A stretch of 41,313 bases of DNA from Dehalococcoidia bacterium (GTDB lineage: Bacteria > Chloroflexota > Dehalococcoidia > UBA2979). Positions 1 through 6,183 of this stretch are shown here, piece after piece (positions within the stretch are counted from its first letter, which is position 1; each line of letters begins with the position of its first letter). The position numbers and the translations under genes are program-made. The notes beneath the pieces are model-generated. The model did not search any database, was not told the DNA's origin, and saw nothing but the letters and a program-made list of their open reading frames with translations. The DNA is taken from contig JANQNP010000083.1 of assembly GCA_028279505.1 (NCBI GenBank), forward strand, positions 1 to 41,313, in the 5' to 3' direction.

Positions 1-81
1 GGGTCGAACCCACCCAGGACTACGACGTAGCCCCACAACGGTTTTGAAGACCGCGCGCAACACCGGTCACGATCCACTCCC
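1..81 (-). tRNA. selC: tRNA-Sec (UCA anticodon), 3' end cut by the window edge
   Basis: Selenocysteine tRNA, which decodes UGA with SelB. Reading the minus strand from 81: an 8-base acceptor strand GGGAGTGG (81-74); a 6-bp D stem CGTGAC/GTTGCG (71-66/61-56) with loop CGGT; a 5-bp anticodon stem (54-50/42-38) around loop CTTCAAA (49-43), anticodon TCA at 47-45; a long variable arm GGGCTAC/GTAGTCC (33-27/23-17); and the T arm GTGGG with loop TTCGACC (13-2). The 8-base acceptor, 6-bp D stem with tetraloop, UCA anticodon and long variable arm are tRNA-Sec hallmarks, and the loop sequences closely match the E. coli gene. The last T-stem bases, the 3' acceptor strand and CCA lie left of the window. 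A TACGAT hexamer at 96-91 could be its -10 box, but no clear -35 is visible. Confidence 0.93.
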
Positions 82-249
82 ACGCGGCATCGTAGCGAAG
101 GCGGTCGGCGGCGGGCGCCGGAGGGCAAGCTGATCGAGCGGAAACGACCTCTACCGCACCCTTGCCACTCCTACCGAGAGCGCGGCGGGCCGCGATCGAC
201 GTCGATCGAGCAGCCGCGCAAGTCGCCAACCGTCGCTCACGTTGCGCGA

Positions 250-1173
250 TCAGCGAGCGAAGGCGCGCCTGATCCGACGCACTGAGCGCCGAACAAGCGA
301 CGGCCTCGAGCGCTTCCGAAGGTGAGGTGGTACCTCGAACGGGACCGTCGCGAGGTGTCGGTCGAACACGTCTTTGAATCCGAGCTGTTCGGTGTTCCAC
401 GGCTTGTACGAACCCGCGAAGTGCCGCAGCCGTACCTCGTCAACACCGACCGGACGCTCCGTACCATCGGGCCAACGAACCACACGGCGCGGATTACTGA
501 TCACGTTCCACACTGGGTCGATCTCCTGCCAGAGCGGCGTCCCATCATCCGCCGTGAGGATGAGGTTCAGTCCGTCCTGGTCGGGGAAGTACGACTTCCT
601 CCCTTTGTCGAGCAGCCAGTCGACCGTTCGCTCCGCGACTCGTTCGGCCCGCCACTTCTCGACGTCGATCGTCATCACTCCGGCATTGAAGTAGGACCGC
701 ACATGTGGGTATCGAGTCCTCAGCTGTTCCATCGGCGAGGCTGCGGCATCGCGTACGGCGCCGACCGCCTGACCCTCAAGCGGTACGGTCCACAGCGCTG
801 AGAGGTCTTGGATCACGGCAACGTCGACGTCAGAGAAAACTGCGCGCTCTGCGTCCTCGACCAGCCCCGGCAGGAAGAGGCGCGCCCAGAGTGCCCGCGG
901 AAACTTCGGGAGCGTCGCGACGAGTCGCTCCATCCGCTGCTGGTCGTCAGGCGGGAGCGTTGCGTCGGTTATGACCCTCGGTGAACGGCCCCGTTCGTCG
1001 GTGAACAGCCCGCAAAAGCGGGCGGTCTCCTCGTCAGAAACCCCCTCGAGGTAGGCGTACACATCGAGTTCGAACCCGGACGCGAGCGACGCCTGCGCTG
1101 ATCGCAACATCGTCGCCGCAGCAAAAAGCAGGTTCTCGTCGGTAGCAATGAGGAGCGGAAGCCTCGGCGACAT
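250..1173 (-). CDS. Glycosyltransferase family 8 protein
   Basis: Retaining GT8 transferase that should move a sugar from a nucleotide-sugar donor to an unknown acceptor; no signal peptide or membrane segment is visible, so probably cytoplasmic. The N-terminus LPLLIATDEN is the usual GT8 opening. FSDVDVAV supplies the DxD metal and nucleotide-binding motif, YFNAGVMTID is the mid-domain motif, and HFAGSYKPW near the C-terminus is the family's HxGxxKPW motif. The C-terminal tail is very basic (RRSVRRIRRAFAR), possibly a membrane or ribosome contact. I chose the ATG at 1173 because GGGGA lies 7 bases upstream; an in-frame ATG at 1194 has no properly spaced ribosome-binding site. A decayed paralogue lies directly upstream. 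Acceptor and pathway are unknown. Confidence 0.85.
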   Translation of the reverse strand: MSPRLPLLIATDENLLFAAATMLRSAQASLASGFELDVYAYLEGVSDEETARFCGLFTDERGRSPRVITDATLPPDDQQRMERLVATLPKFPRALWARLFLPGLVEDAERAVFSDVDVAVIQDLSALWTVPLEGQAVGAVRDAAASPMEQLRTRYPHVRSYFNAGVMTIDVEKWRAERVAERTVDWLLDKGRKSYFPDQDGLNLILTADDGTPLWQEIDPVWNVISNPRRVVRWPDGTERPVGVDEVRLRHFAGSYKPWNTEQLGFKDVFDRHLATVPFEVPPHLRKRSRPSLVRRSVRRIRRAFAR

Positions 1174-1319
1174 GTGGCGATCCCCGCTCGTCATCCTGAG
1201 CGCGTGCTCGAGGCGGTGGCCTGATCGGCCGGCTCCGTGCGAGCAGGGTCAGCTCGCGCGCGATTATATCGATCGTCGGCAGCGACCAACGACGCGCATA
1301 CGTCGCGTCGGCTGCGCCA

Positions 1320-1436
1320 TATGGGGGTGAGCCGGTGCTCCGACTGGCAAGAGAATCGCGTGCCTGCTGTAACCAGCACAATCCCGGCCCCGAGATGCTC
1401 GTCGCTCGCGATGATCAACGGCTTCTGAGGCGCCAC
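1320..1436 (-). pseudogene. Frameshifted 5' remnant of a second GT8 gene
   Basis: From a GTG at 1436, preceded by AGGAG 6 bases upstream, the minus strand reads KPLIIASDEHLGAG, which parallels PLLIATDENLLFAA of the intact GT8 gene just downstream. Around 1375 the similarity moves to another frame (LQQARDSLAS, compared with MLRSAQASLAS). After about 1330 nothing recognisable remains. This looks like a tandem GT8 duplicate that was frameshifted and largely deleted. The match is short, so confidence is moderate. The rest of the gap, 1195-1319 and 1437-1628, shows no supportable gene; TAGGAT at 1581-1586 may be a -10 box for the next gene. Confidence 0.4.
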
Positions 1437-1628
1437 GTCAGCTCCTGAACGCGCACGGGGTTGCGATCGCGTCGCCGCCGTCGCCAGAACACTCGCCGGC
1501 GCCGGGAGAGTCCGCGGGCCGGACCGCCTCGATGATACGACCCACCTACCGAGGGCTCATCACCTACCGCTGCCGTCCGCTAGGATGGCGCGACATACCT
1601 CAATCTCAACGGATCGACGGGAGTCGCC

Positions 1629-2144
1629 GTGACGATCGACCAGCCATCCGACGAGGACCTCGCGCAGGCCTCGCCGGAGAACATCGCGAAGATGACGAAA
1701 TTCGTCGAGAACTTCGCGCAGAAGAGCGGGAGCTACCTCCACCCCCAGCGCGAGATCACCGACTTCCTCGTGATCGGCCTCGCGAAGAACATCGACGAGG
1801 TCGGCAAGCCCCTCTGCCCGTGCATGTTCTTCGAGGACAAGCAGGAGGAGATCGAGAAGAAGTTCTGGATCTGCCCCTGCGAGGAGATGCAGCGCTGGAA
1901 ATACTGCCACTGACTGCTCTTCTGCGACGAGGAAGGTCTTCCCGTCACCGAATACCTGCCCGAGGACCACGAAGGCCGTGAGGCCTACGGCGTCCGCAAG
2001 GACCCCGACCCGGACAAGGGTCGTGCCCTGGCACGTCTCGAGGAGAAGCAGGGGCGCCGCCTGGAGAAGGGCGGCCGCGCCGACGGCAGCGACGACCGGC
2101 CGTCTGCTGGCGGCTCGACGAACGAGCCGCGCAACATCATCTAG
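1629..2144 (+). CDS. ftrC: Ferredoxin:thioredoxin reductase catalytic subunit, selenoprotein (in-frame TGA = Sec95)
   Basis: Catalytic chain of ferredoxin:thioredoxin reductase, a [4Fe-4S] enzyme that passes electrons from ferredoxin to the thioredoxin disulfide. The GTG start has GGGAG about 6 bases upstream. Signature: C63-P-C65, C82-P-C84 (preceded by FWI), then C93-H94-TGA followed by LLF. The spacing equals the plant enzyme's C55/C57, C74/C76, C85/C87 with a constant +8 offset. In the family C55, C74, C76 and C85 bind the cluster while C57 and C87 form the active-site disulfide, so the TGA (1911-1913) replaces the C87 equivalent. The frame then stays open for 76 codons to TAG at 2142, starting with the conserved LLF; the rest of the tail is charged. 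A SECIS-like hairpin follows the TGA and selC lies nearby. Read as a stop, the product would be 94 residues and lack a catalytic residue. TGA ends many genes here, so it is not reassigned. No FTR variable chain or ferredoxin is in the window. Confidence 0.88.
1926..1946 (+). promoter_or_regulatory. Bacterial SECIS element of the FTR gene
   Basis: Stem-loop inside the coding region just after the TGA. Lower stem GACG/CGUC (1926-1929 with 1943-1946), one bulged A at 1930, upper stem GGAA/UUCC (1931-1934 with 1939-1942), loop GGUC (1935-1938). The apex reads AGGUCU, the same hexamer as the SelB-binding loop of the E. coli fdhF SECIS. The loop begins 21 bases after the TGA, within the range known for bacterial elements, and there is a bulged base below the apex as in fdhF. 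Found by eye; no folding energy was calculated. Confidence 0.82.
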
Positions 2145-2189
2145 CGACTGTGCCTCCCGAGGACTGAGCACCTCGGCAGCGGACACGAA

Positions 2190-2218
2190 GAAGGGGCGGC
2201 CCGTTGGGCCGCCCCTTC
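2190..2218. terminator. Bidirectional terminator between FTR and thioredoxin genes
   Basis: Perfect 13-bp inverted repeat: GAAGGGGCGGCCC at 2190-2202, loop GTT, GGGCCGCCCCTTC at 2206-2218. It lies between the convergent FTR and thioredoxin stop codons and can end both transcripts, although T-runs are short as is usual in such GC-rich DNA. Confidence 0.8.
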
Positions 2219-2243
2219 GCTCGTGCTGCCGTGTCAGCGTCGG

Positions 2244-2570
2244 TTAGACGACAACCTCGTCCAGGTGCTTGGCCAGGTCGCTCTTCGGGCGGAAGCCGAC
2301 GACCTGTCCGACCGCCTCGCCACCCTTGAAGATGAGCAGCGTGGGGATCGAGCGGATCCCGTACTTGCCGGCCACGACCGGGTTCTCGTCCGTGTTCAGC
2401 TTCACGAACTTGACCTTGCCGTCGTAGTCCTCGGAGAGCTCCTCCACGACCGGCGCGACCATGCGACACGGCCCACACCACGGAGCCCAGAAGTCAACCA
2501 GAACCGGGAGATCCGACTCAATGACGTCAGTCTCAAACGTGCTGTCGCTCGTGTCAGTCGGGTGTGCCAT
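2244..2570 (-). CDS. trxA: Thioredoxin
   Basis: Small cytoplasmic dithiol protein (108 aa, normal length) that reduces protein disulfides. The active site WCGPC has its redox cysteines at residues 32 and 35, the cis-proline loop SIPTLLIF has Pro76, and the buried Asp of the VDFWAPW strand is present. The ATG at 2570 has AGGGAAGG about 6-13 bases upstream. It is convergent with the ferredoxin:thioredoxin reductase gene and shares its terminator, so it is the obvious candidate substrate for that reductase. No NADPH-thioredoxin reductase is in the window. Its 5' region faces the CsoR operator 112-128 bases away; co-regulation is possible but not shown. Confidence 0.95.
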   Translation of the reverse strand: MAHPTDTSDSTFETDVIESDLPVLVDFWAPWCGPCRMVAPVVEELSEDYDGKVKFVKLNTDENPVVAGKYGIRSIPTLLIFKGGEAVGQVVGFRPKSDLAKHLDEVVV

Positions 2571-2648
2571 CGCCCATCCTTCCCTACCTGGGGTTCATGC
2601 GGCGGGTGCCCATCAATCGGACGGACTTCAGGTCGGGGGGTCATCTCG

Positions 2649-2677
2649 TTGACATTCCCCTACCGCCGGACTAAATT
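2649..2677 (+). promoter_or_regulatory. Sigma70-type promoter of csoR
   Basis: TTGACA at 2649-2654, a 17-base spacer, then TAAATT at 2672-2677. The box and spacing are near-consensus, and AT-rich bases stand out against the GC-rich background. Transcription would start near 2684, inside the operator palindrome, about 85 bases before csoR. Confidence 0.75.
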
Positions 2678-2681
2678 CTAT

Positions 2682-2698
2682 ATACCCCCGTGGGGTAT
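2682..2698. promoter_or_regulatory. CsoR operator palindrome
   Basis: ATACCCC-CGT-GGGGTAT: 7-base arms around a 3-base centre, the TACCCC/GGGGTA pattern typical of CsoR-family operators. It begins 5 bases after the -10 box, so bound protein would block initiation, consistent with autorepression. A weaker related repeat (CCCTTACC-G-GGTAGGGG, 2704-2720) follows and may be a second site or a hairpin. Confidence 0.75.
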
Positions 2699-2769
2699 GT
2701 CAACCCTTACCGGGTAGGGGTCGAGAGCCCCCTGGACGGCCTGTCCGTGCGGGCGATGAGAGGGACACC

Positions 2770-3096
2770 ATGAGCGACCAGCCGACTCCCGAACAGATCC
2801 GCGCGCGTCTGCGGAGGATTGAAGGCCAGGTCCGCGGTATCGGCAAGATGCTCGAGGACAAGCGCTCCTGCGAGGACCTGATCACCCAGCTCATGGCCGT
2901 CCGCTCGAGCATCGACACCGTCGGCGCGCTCGTGCTGGACGACCACCTCGGTACCTGCTTGGAAGGCGCTGACGACCCGGTCGCCGAGCTCCGCGAGTCC
3001 ATGAGGCTGTGGTGGCGGTTCGCCCCTTCGGCCGGTGGGATGGGCGCCGATCCGACCAGCGCCGGGGCGCGGTCGCCAATCCCCACCTACGAGTAG
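2770..3096 (+). CDS. csoR: CsoR-family copper-sensing transcriptional repressor
   Basis: All-helical metal-sensing repressor (108 aa). In the family, Cu(I) binding releases the DNA. The Cu(I) triad is visible as C34, H59 and C63; the spacing (25 then 4) matches the C36-H61-C65 set of characterised CsoR proteins. The basic DNA-contact helix IRARLRRIEGQVRGIGKML is near the N-terminus. The retained His argues for a copper sensor rather than a CstR-type persulfide sensor. The C-terminal tail (from about residue 80) is longer and Gly/Ala/Pro-rich. AGAGGG lies just upstream of the ATG. A strong promoter with an overlapping CsoR-type palindrome precedes it. No copper exporter is nearby, so targets beyond itself are unknown; the divergent trxA is a candidate. 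Confidence 0.9.
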   Translation: MSDQPTPEQIRARLRRIEGQVRGIGKMLEDKRSCEDLITQLMAVRSSIDTVGALVLDDHLGTCLEGADDPVAELRESMRLWWRFAPSAGGMGADPTSAGARSPIPTYE

Positions 3097-3108
3097 ACGC
3101 CGCCACGC

Positions 3109-3130
3109 GCCGCGGCTACTCCGCCGCGGC
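3109..3130. terminator. Possible bidirectional hairpin between csoR and plsX
   Basis: GCCGCGG (3109-3115) and CCGCGGC (3124-3130) form a 7-bp stem with an 8-base loop that contains the plsX stop codon. It sits at a convergent gene junction but has no T-run, so its terminator role is only plausible. Confidence 0.35.
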
Positions 3131-4174
3131 AACCGCCCCGCTCGATGACGTCGGATCCGGCGGGCCACCGCCCGCCGCCTCCCGCTCCGCTCCGATCGCC
3201 GCGCGCACCTGATCGAGGACCCCATGACGGTCCGCCTCGTCGGCGGTCCGGATCGCGTTCGCGATCGCCTCGGCGTCGCTGCGGCCGTGGCCGATGAACA
3301 CCTTGCCATTCACCCCGAGCAGCGGCGCCGCGCCGTAGCGCCGGTAGTCCATCCGGCCGCGCGCCTCGCGCAGCGCCGGGAGGAGCAGCGCCCCACCGAG
3401 GCGAGCGCGCAGCGAACCGGCAGCCTCGCGACGCACGGCGTCGAACACCATCTGCACGGTGCCCTCGATCAGCTTCAGCGCGTTGTTGCCGGTGAAACCG
3501 TCGGTGACCACCACCTGGTACTGGCCGGAGGTCACGTCCGCGCCCTCGATGTTTCCGAGGAAGTTGATCTGCTCCGTCGCCTGCAGCAACGCGTGGGCCT
3601 CGACGATCAGCGACGACCCTTTCGAGGCCTCCTCACCGATCGACAGCAGGCCAACCTTCGGGCGCTCGTACCCGTACATCGCGTGCATGTACGCCGAGCC
3701 CATCTCCGCAAACTGCCGCAGGTGGTTCGGGCGCGCCTCGGCGTTGGCGCCGCCATCGAGGAGCAGCGTCGGACCGCCAGGTGTCGGGAGCAACACGGCG
3801 AGGCCGGGCCGCTCCACCCCGGCGATCCGCCCCAGGCAAAGCAACGCCCCTGCCAGCATCGCCCCGGTGTTGCCCATCGAGACGAACGCCTGCGCCTCCC
3901 CGCTCTTGACCAGCTCCATGCCAACCCAGATCGAGGAGTCACGACGGCGCCGCACCTCGCGCGCGACCTGCTCGCCCATGCCGATCGCGTCGCTCGCGTG
4001 GGCGATCCGCAGCGTCGAGGGACTCGCACCCTGCCGCTCGGCGGCGGCGCGCAGCACCGGCTCGTCGCCAACGAGGAGCACCTGCAACCCGCCGGACGCC
4101 GCGGCGACCGCGCCGGCGACGGTAGCCTCGGGACCGAGGTCGCCACCCATCCCATCGAGGGCGATGACCGTCAC
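3116..4174 (-). CDS. plsX: Phosphate acyltransferase PlsX
   Basis: Makes acyl-phosphate from acyl-ACP, the first committed step of phospholipid synthesis in bacteria using the PlsX/PlsY route; peripheral to the membrane. Recognised from the N-terminal IALDGMGGDLGPEA, the VSMGNTGAMLAGAL motif, LLLDGGANAEARP, the VGLLSIGEEASKGS segment and the GNIEGADV and VVTDGFTGNNALKL motifs, in family order. 352 aa is about 20 longer than usual because of an Ala/Gly/Pro-rich C-terminal tail. It starts with GTG overlapping the TGA of the upstream methyltransferase gene (4 bases), so the two are translationally coupled. The usual partners (fabH, acpP, rpmF) are absent here. Confidence 0.95.
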   Translation of the reverse strand: MTVIALDGMGGDLGPEATVAGAVAAASGGLQVLLVGDEPVLRAAAERQGASPSTLRIAHASDAIGMGEQVAREVRRRRDSSIWVGMELVKSGEAQAFVSMGNTGAMLAGALLCLGRIAGVERPGLAVLLPTPGGPTLLLDGGANAEARPNHLRQFAEMGSAYMHAMYGYERPKVGLLSIGEEASKGSSLIVEAHALLQATEQINFLGNIEGADVTSGQYQVVVTDGFTGNNALKLIEGTVQMVFDAVRREAAGSLRARLGGALLLPALREARGRMDYRRYGAAPLLGVNGKVFIGHGRSDAEAIANAIRTADEADRHGVLDQVRAAIGAEREAAGGGPPDPTSSSGAVAAAE

Positions 4175-4977
4175 GCGTCGTCCTCCGACCGCGCGAAGGC
4201 CATCACCAGGCGCTGCGCGCCGTCGTCAAACGGCGTCAACTCGTAATCGCCCCAGCGTCCCGAAACCTCGAGGCCCGCCAGCCTCCCGGCGAGCTCGAGC
4301 TCGGCGGCGGTGATCGTCCGCAGATCGAACTGCGCCGTCTCCCGCCGCAACGGGGCATCGGCACCCTGGATGTCGAAATGCCATGTCACGGCGCGCCGCG
4401 ATTCCGAGGGATAGGCCTCGACGCTGACGAGCTTGGAGACCGTCAGCACCGGGCCGTCGGGCTGCGGACGCCACTCCCGCGTCCAGTGCTCGATCAGCGG
4501 CTGCGGACCAGGCGTGAAGTCGTCCGGAAGCGGCGCCTCGACATCGACCACCGCCACCCCGTCGGCCGCGAGGTGGCGCCGGATCGAGCGGAACGCAGCC
4601 ACGAGGTCATCAAGCTCCGCCATGTGCTGCAGCCCGCCGAGGGGAATCACGACGAGCTGGAACTCCCGCCCGAGATCGACGGTCCGGAGGTCCCCCTCAA
4701 CCCACGAGGCACGCTCACCACCGGGCTGCTCGCTGGCGATCGACAGCATCGCCGCGCTGATATCGACGCCAACGACCTCGACGCCGTCCAGCGCGAGGGC
4801 CCGCGCAACCCGCCCAGTGCCACAGCCCAGCTCCAGCACCGCGCCGTCGGCCTCCGCGGCCAGCTGGCAGTACCAGGCCACGTCGTCGTCGTAGCCCTCG
4901 AGATCGAGGTCATAGAAGGGAGCGACCGCCGCGAACGGGTCGCCTCCCGAGGTCGGGGCGGATGCGGCGGGGTTCAC
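4171..4977 (-). CDS. Class I SAM-dependent methyltransferase
   Basis: Rossmann-fold methyltransferase (268 aa) of the broad Methyltransf_25/11 type. Motif I is VLELGCGTGRVARAL at about residues 46-60, followed by the acidic VVGVDIS at the end of strand 2 and a WVEGDLRTVDL segment in the motif II/III region. The N-terminal FAAVAPFYDLDLEGYDDD is common in this group. The second half, a beta-rich lid with RRAVTWHFDIQ and FDLRTITAAEL, presumably sets specificity, but the substrate cannot be read from sequence. It starts with GTG and ends overlapping plsX by 4 bases, so co-expression with lipid synthesis is likely while a functional link is unproven. Confidence 0.85.
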   Translation of the reverse strand: MNPAASAPTSGGDPFAAVAPFYDLDLEGYDDDVAWYCQLAAEADGAVLELGCGTGRVARALALDGVEVVGVDISAAMLSIASEQPGGERASWVEGDLRTVDLGREFQLVVIPLGGLQHMAELDDLVAAFRSIRRHLAADGVAVVDVEAPLPDDFTPGPQPLIEHWTREWRPQPDGPVLTVSKLVSVEAYPSESRRAVTWHFDIQGADAPLRRETAQFDLRTITAAELELAGRLAGLEVSGRWGDYELTPFDDGAQRLVMAFARSEDDA

Positions 4978-5112
4978 CGAGCGATGCTAGGAGGCGGTAT
5001 AGAACCCGGTCAACGCCCCGGCGCGGCCGCCTGGCGCCCCGGGCGCAGCCCGCTGGACCCACTGACCCAGCCGCTTGACTCACGGCGTTCCCGACGACAA
5101 GCATGCCCCTCC

Positions 5113-5637
5113 ATGAGCGACACCTCCGAGCTCGAATCGCTGATCCGCGCGATCCCCGACTTCCCGCAGCCGGGGATCCTCTTTCGCGACATCACGCCGC
5201 TCCTCCACGAGCCGGCGGCGTTCGCGCTGGCGAACGATCGGCTGACCGACACCGCCCGAGGTTGGGGCGCCACGCTGGTGGCGGGCATCGAGGCGCGCGG
5301 CTTCCTCTTCGGCGTGCCCGTCGCCGAGCGGCTCCAGGTCCCCTTCGTCCCCGTGCGCAAACCCGGCAAGCTGCCGGCGGACCGCGCATCGGTGTTCTAC
5401 GAGCTGGAGTACGGCGAAGACTCGCTGGAGCTGCACCGCGACCCCTCGGTCGCCGGCCACCGCGTCGTCATCGTCGACGACCTGCTCGCGACCGGCGGCA
5501 CCGCCGCCGCGACCGTGCGACTCATCGAGGAGCTGGGCGGAACGATCGCCGGCCTCGCCTTCGTCATCGAGCTCGACGACCTCGGCGGTCGCGCAGCCCT
5601 CGACCCGCACGCCATCGAGGCGCTACTCCACTACTAG
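5113..5637 (+). CDS. apt: Adenine phosphoribosyltransferase
   Basis: Salvages adenine with PRPP to give AMP (174 aa, family length). The N-terminal IRAIPDFPQPGILFRDITPLL is the Apt signature, GIEARGFLFG and VPVRKPGKLP form the purine-binding region, and VVIVDDLLATGGTA (about residues 118-131) is the PRPP-binding loop. The ATG at 5113 matches the family N-terminus (MSD...SLIRAIPDFP); the upstream sequence has only a weak ribosome-binding site. mtnP, whose reaction releases adenine, lies 1.2 kb downstream on the same strand, giving a simple salvage link. It is convergent with the RidA-like gene. Confidence 0.95.
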   Translation: MSDTSELESLIRAIPDFPQPGILFRDITPLLHEPAAFALANDRLTDTARGWGATLVAGIEARGFLFGVPVAERLQVPFVPVRKPGKLPADRASVFYELEYGEDSLELHRDPSVAGHRVVIVDDLLATGGTAAATVRLIEELGGTIAGLAFVIELDDLGGRAALDPHAIEALLHY

Positions 5638-5664
5638 CGGCCAACCTCCCGAGGACGCGACGAC

Positions 5665-6057
5665 CTACGGCAGGACGACGGTCGCTTCGACCTCCACGAG
5701 GAGCTGCGGCGTCGCCAGCGCCTGAACGCCCACGAGGGTGCTCGCGGGTGGCGCGTCGCCGAAGAAGTCGCCCCGGCCCGCCGTCAGCGCCGGCCGCAGC
5801 TCGGGCGACCAGTTCACGACGAAGGTCGTGATCTTCGCCACATCGCCCGGCGTCGCGCCGACCGAGGCCAACGCCGCTCCGAGGTTCGCGAACGCCTGGC
5901 GCGTCTGCGACTCGAGATCGTCGCCGGCGACGCTCCCGTCCGGCGCCACCCCCACCTGGCCGGAGATGAAGGCGAGCCGGCCTTCGCCAAACTTCACGAC
6001 GTGCGTGTAGCCGCGCGCCTCGTGCACACCGTCAGGACCAATCCGTTCGAGCGTCAT
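5665..6057 (-). CDS. RidA/YjgF-family protein lacking the deaminase arginine
   Basis: Small trimeric RidA-fold protein (130 aa). The family signature is visible in FISGQVGVAPDGSV, the central QTRQAFANLGAALASVGATPGDVAKITTFVV and the C-terminal LLVEVEATVVLP. In true RidA enzymes, which hydrolyse reactive enamines/imines from PLP enzymes, an Arg sits in PAR(S/T)xVGV. Here the same place reads PPASTLVGV, so the Arg is replaced by Ser. Enamine deaminase activity is therefore doubtful, and this is probably one of the uncharacterised Rid subfamilies. GGGAGG precedes the ATG, and TATCAT at 6102-6097 is a possible -10 box. The intergenic LexA-like box lies upstream of both this gene and the divergent HNH gene. 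Confidence 0.88.
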   Translation of the reverse strand: MTLERIGPDGVHEARGYTHVVKFGEGRLAFISGQVGVAPDGSVAGDDLESQTRQAFANLGAALASVGATPGDVAKITTFVVNWSPELRPALTAGRGDFFGDAPPASTLVGVQALATPQLLVEVEATVVLP

Positions 6058-6122
6058 CGCGCCTCCCGAGGGTCATCGTTCCGTCGTTGCGCGCGATGAT
6101 AGGCGGCCGCCACTCGCTCGTC

Positions 6123-6136
6123 CGAACACCTGTTCG
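6123..6136. promoter_or_regulatory. LexA-type SOS box
   Basis: CGAAC-ACCT-GTTCG is a perfect palindrome of the CGAAC-N4-GTTCG type bound by LexA in Bacillus and actinobacteria. It is centred about 55 bases before the HNH endonuclease start and about 72 bases before the divergent RidA-like start. The match is exact, but the LexA specificity of this organism is assumed rather than known. Confidence 0.6.
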
Positions 6137-6183
6137 CCCGCTACCCTCGACGCTGCCGTGGCGGGCAAGTCCTCGGAGGCGAC

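Noticed and set aside
20..400. Open frame on the minus strand across selC and the GT8 3' end
   Set aside because: It covers the tRNA and overlaps the conserved end of the GT8 gene; composition is low complexity with no recognisable motif.
1911..1913. TGA read as tryptophan (alternative genetic code) or a simple nonsense mutation in the FTR gene
   Set aside because: TGA is the stop of other intact genes here (GT8, methyltransferase, mtnP, secY). The family residue at this site is Cys, not Trp. A SECIS-type hairpin and selC are present, and the downstream frame is preserved.
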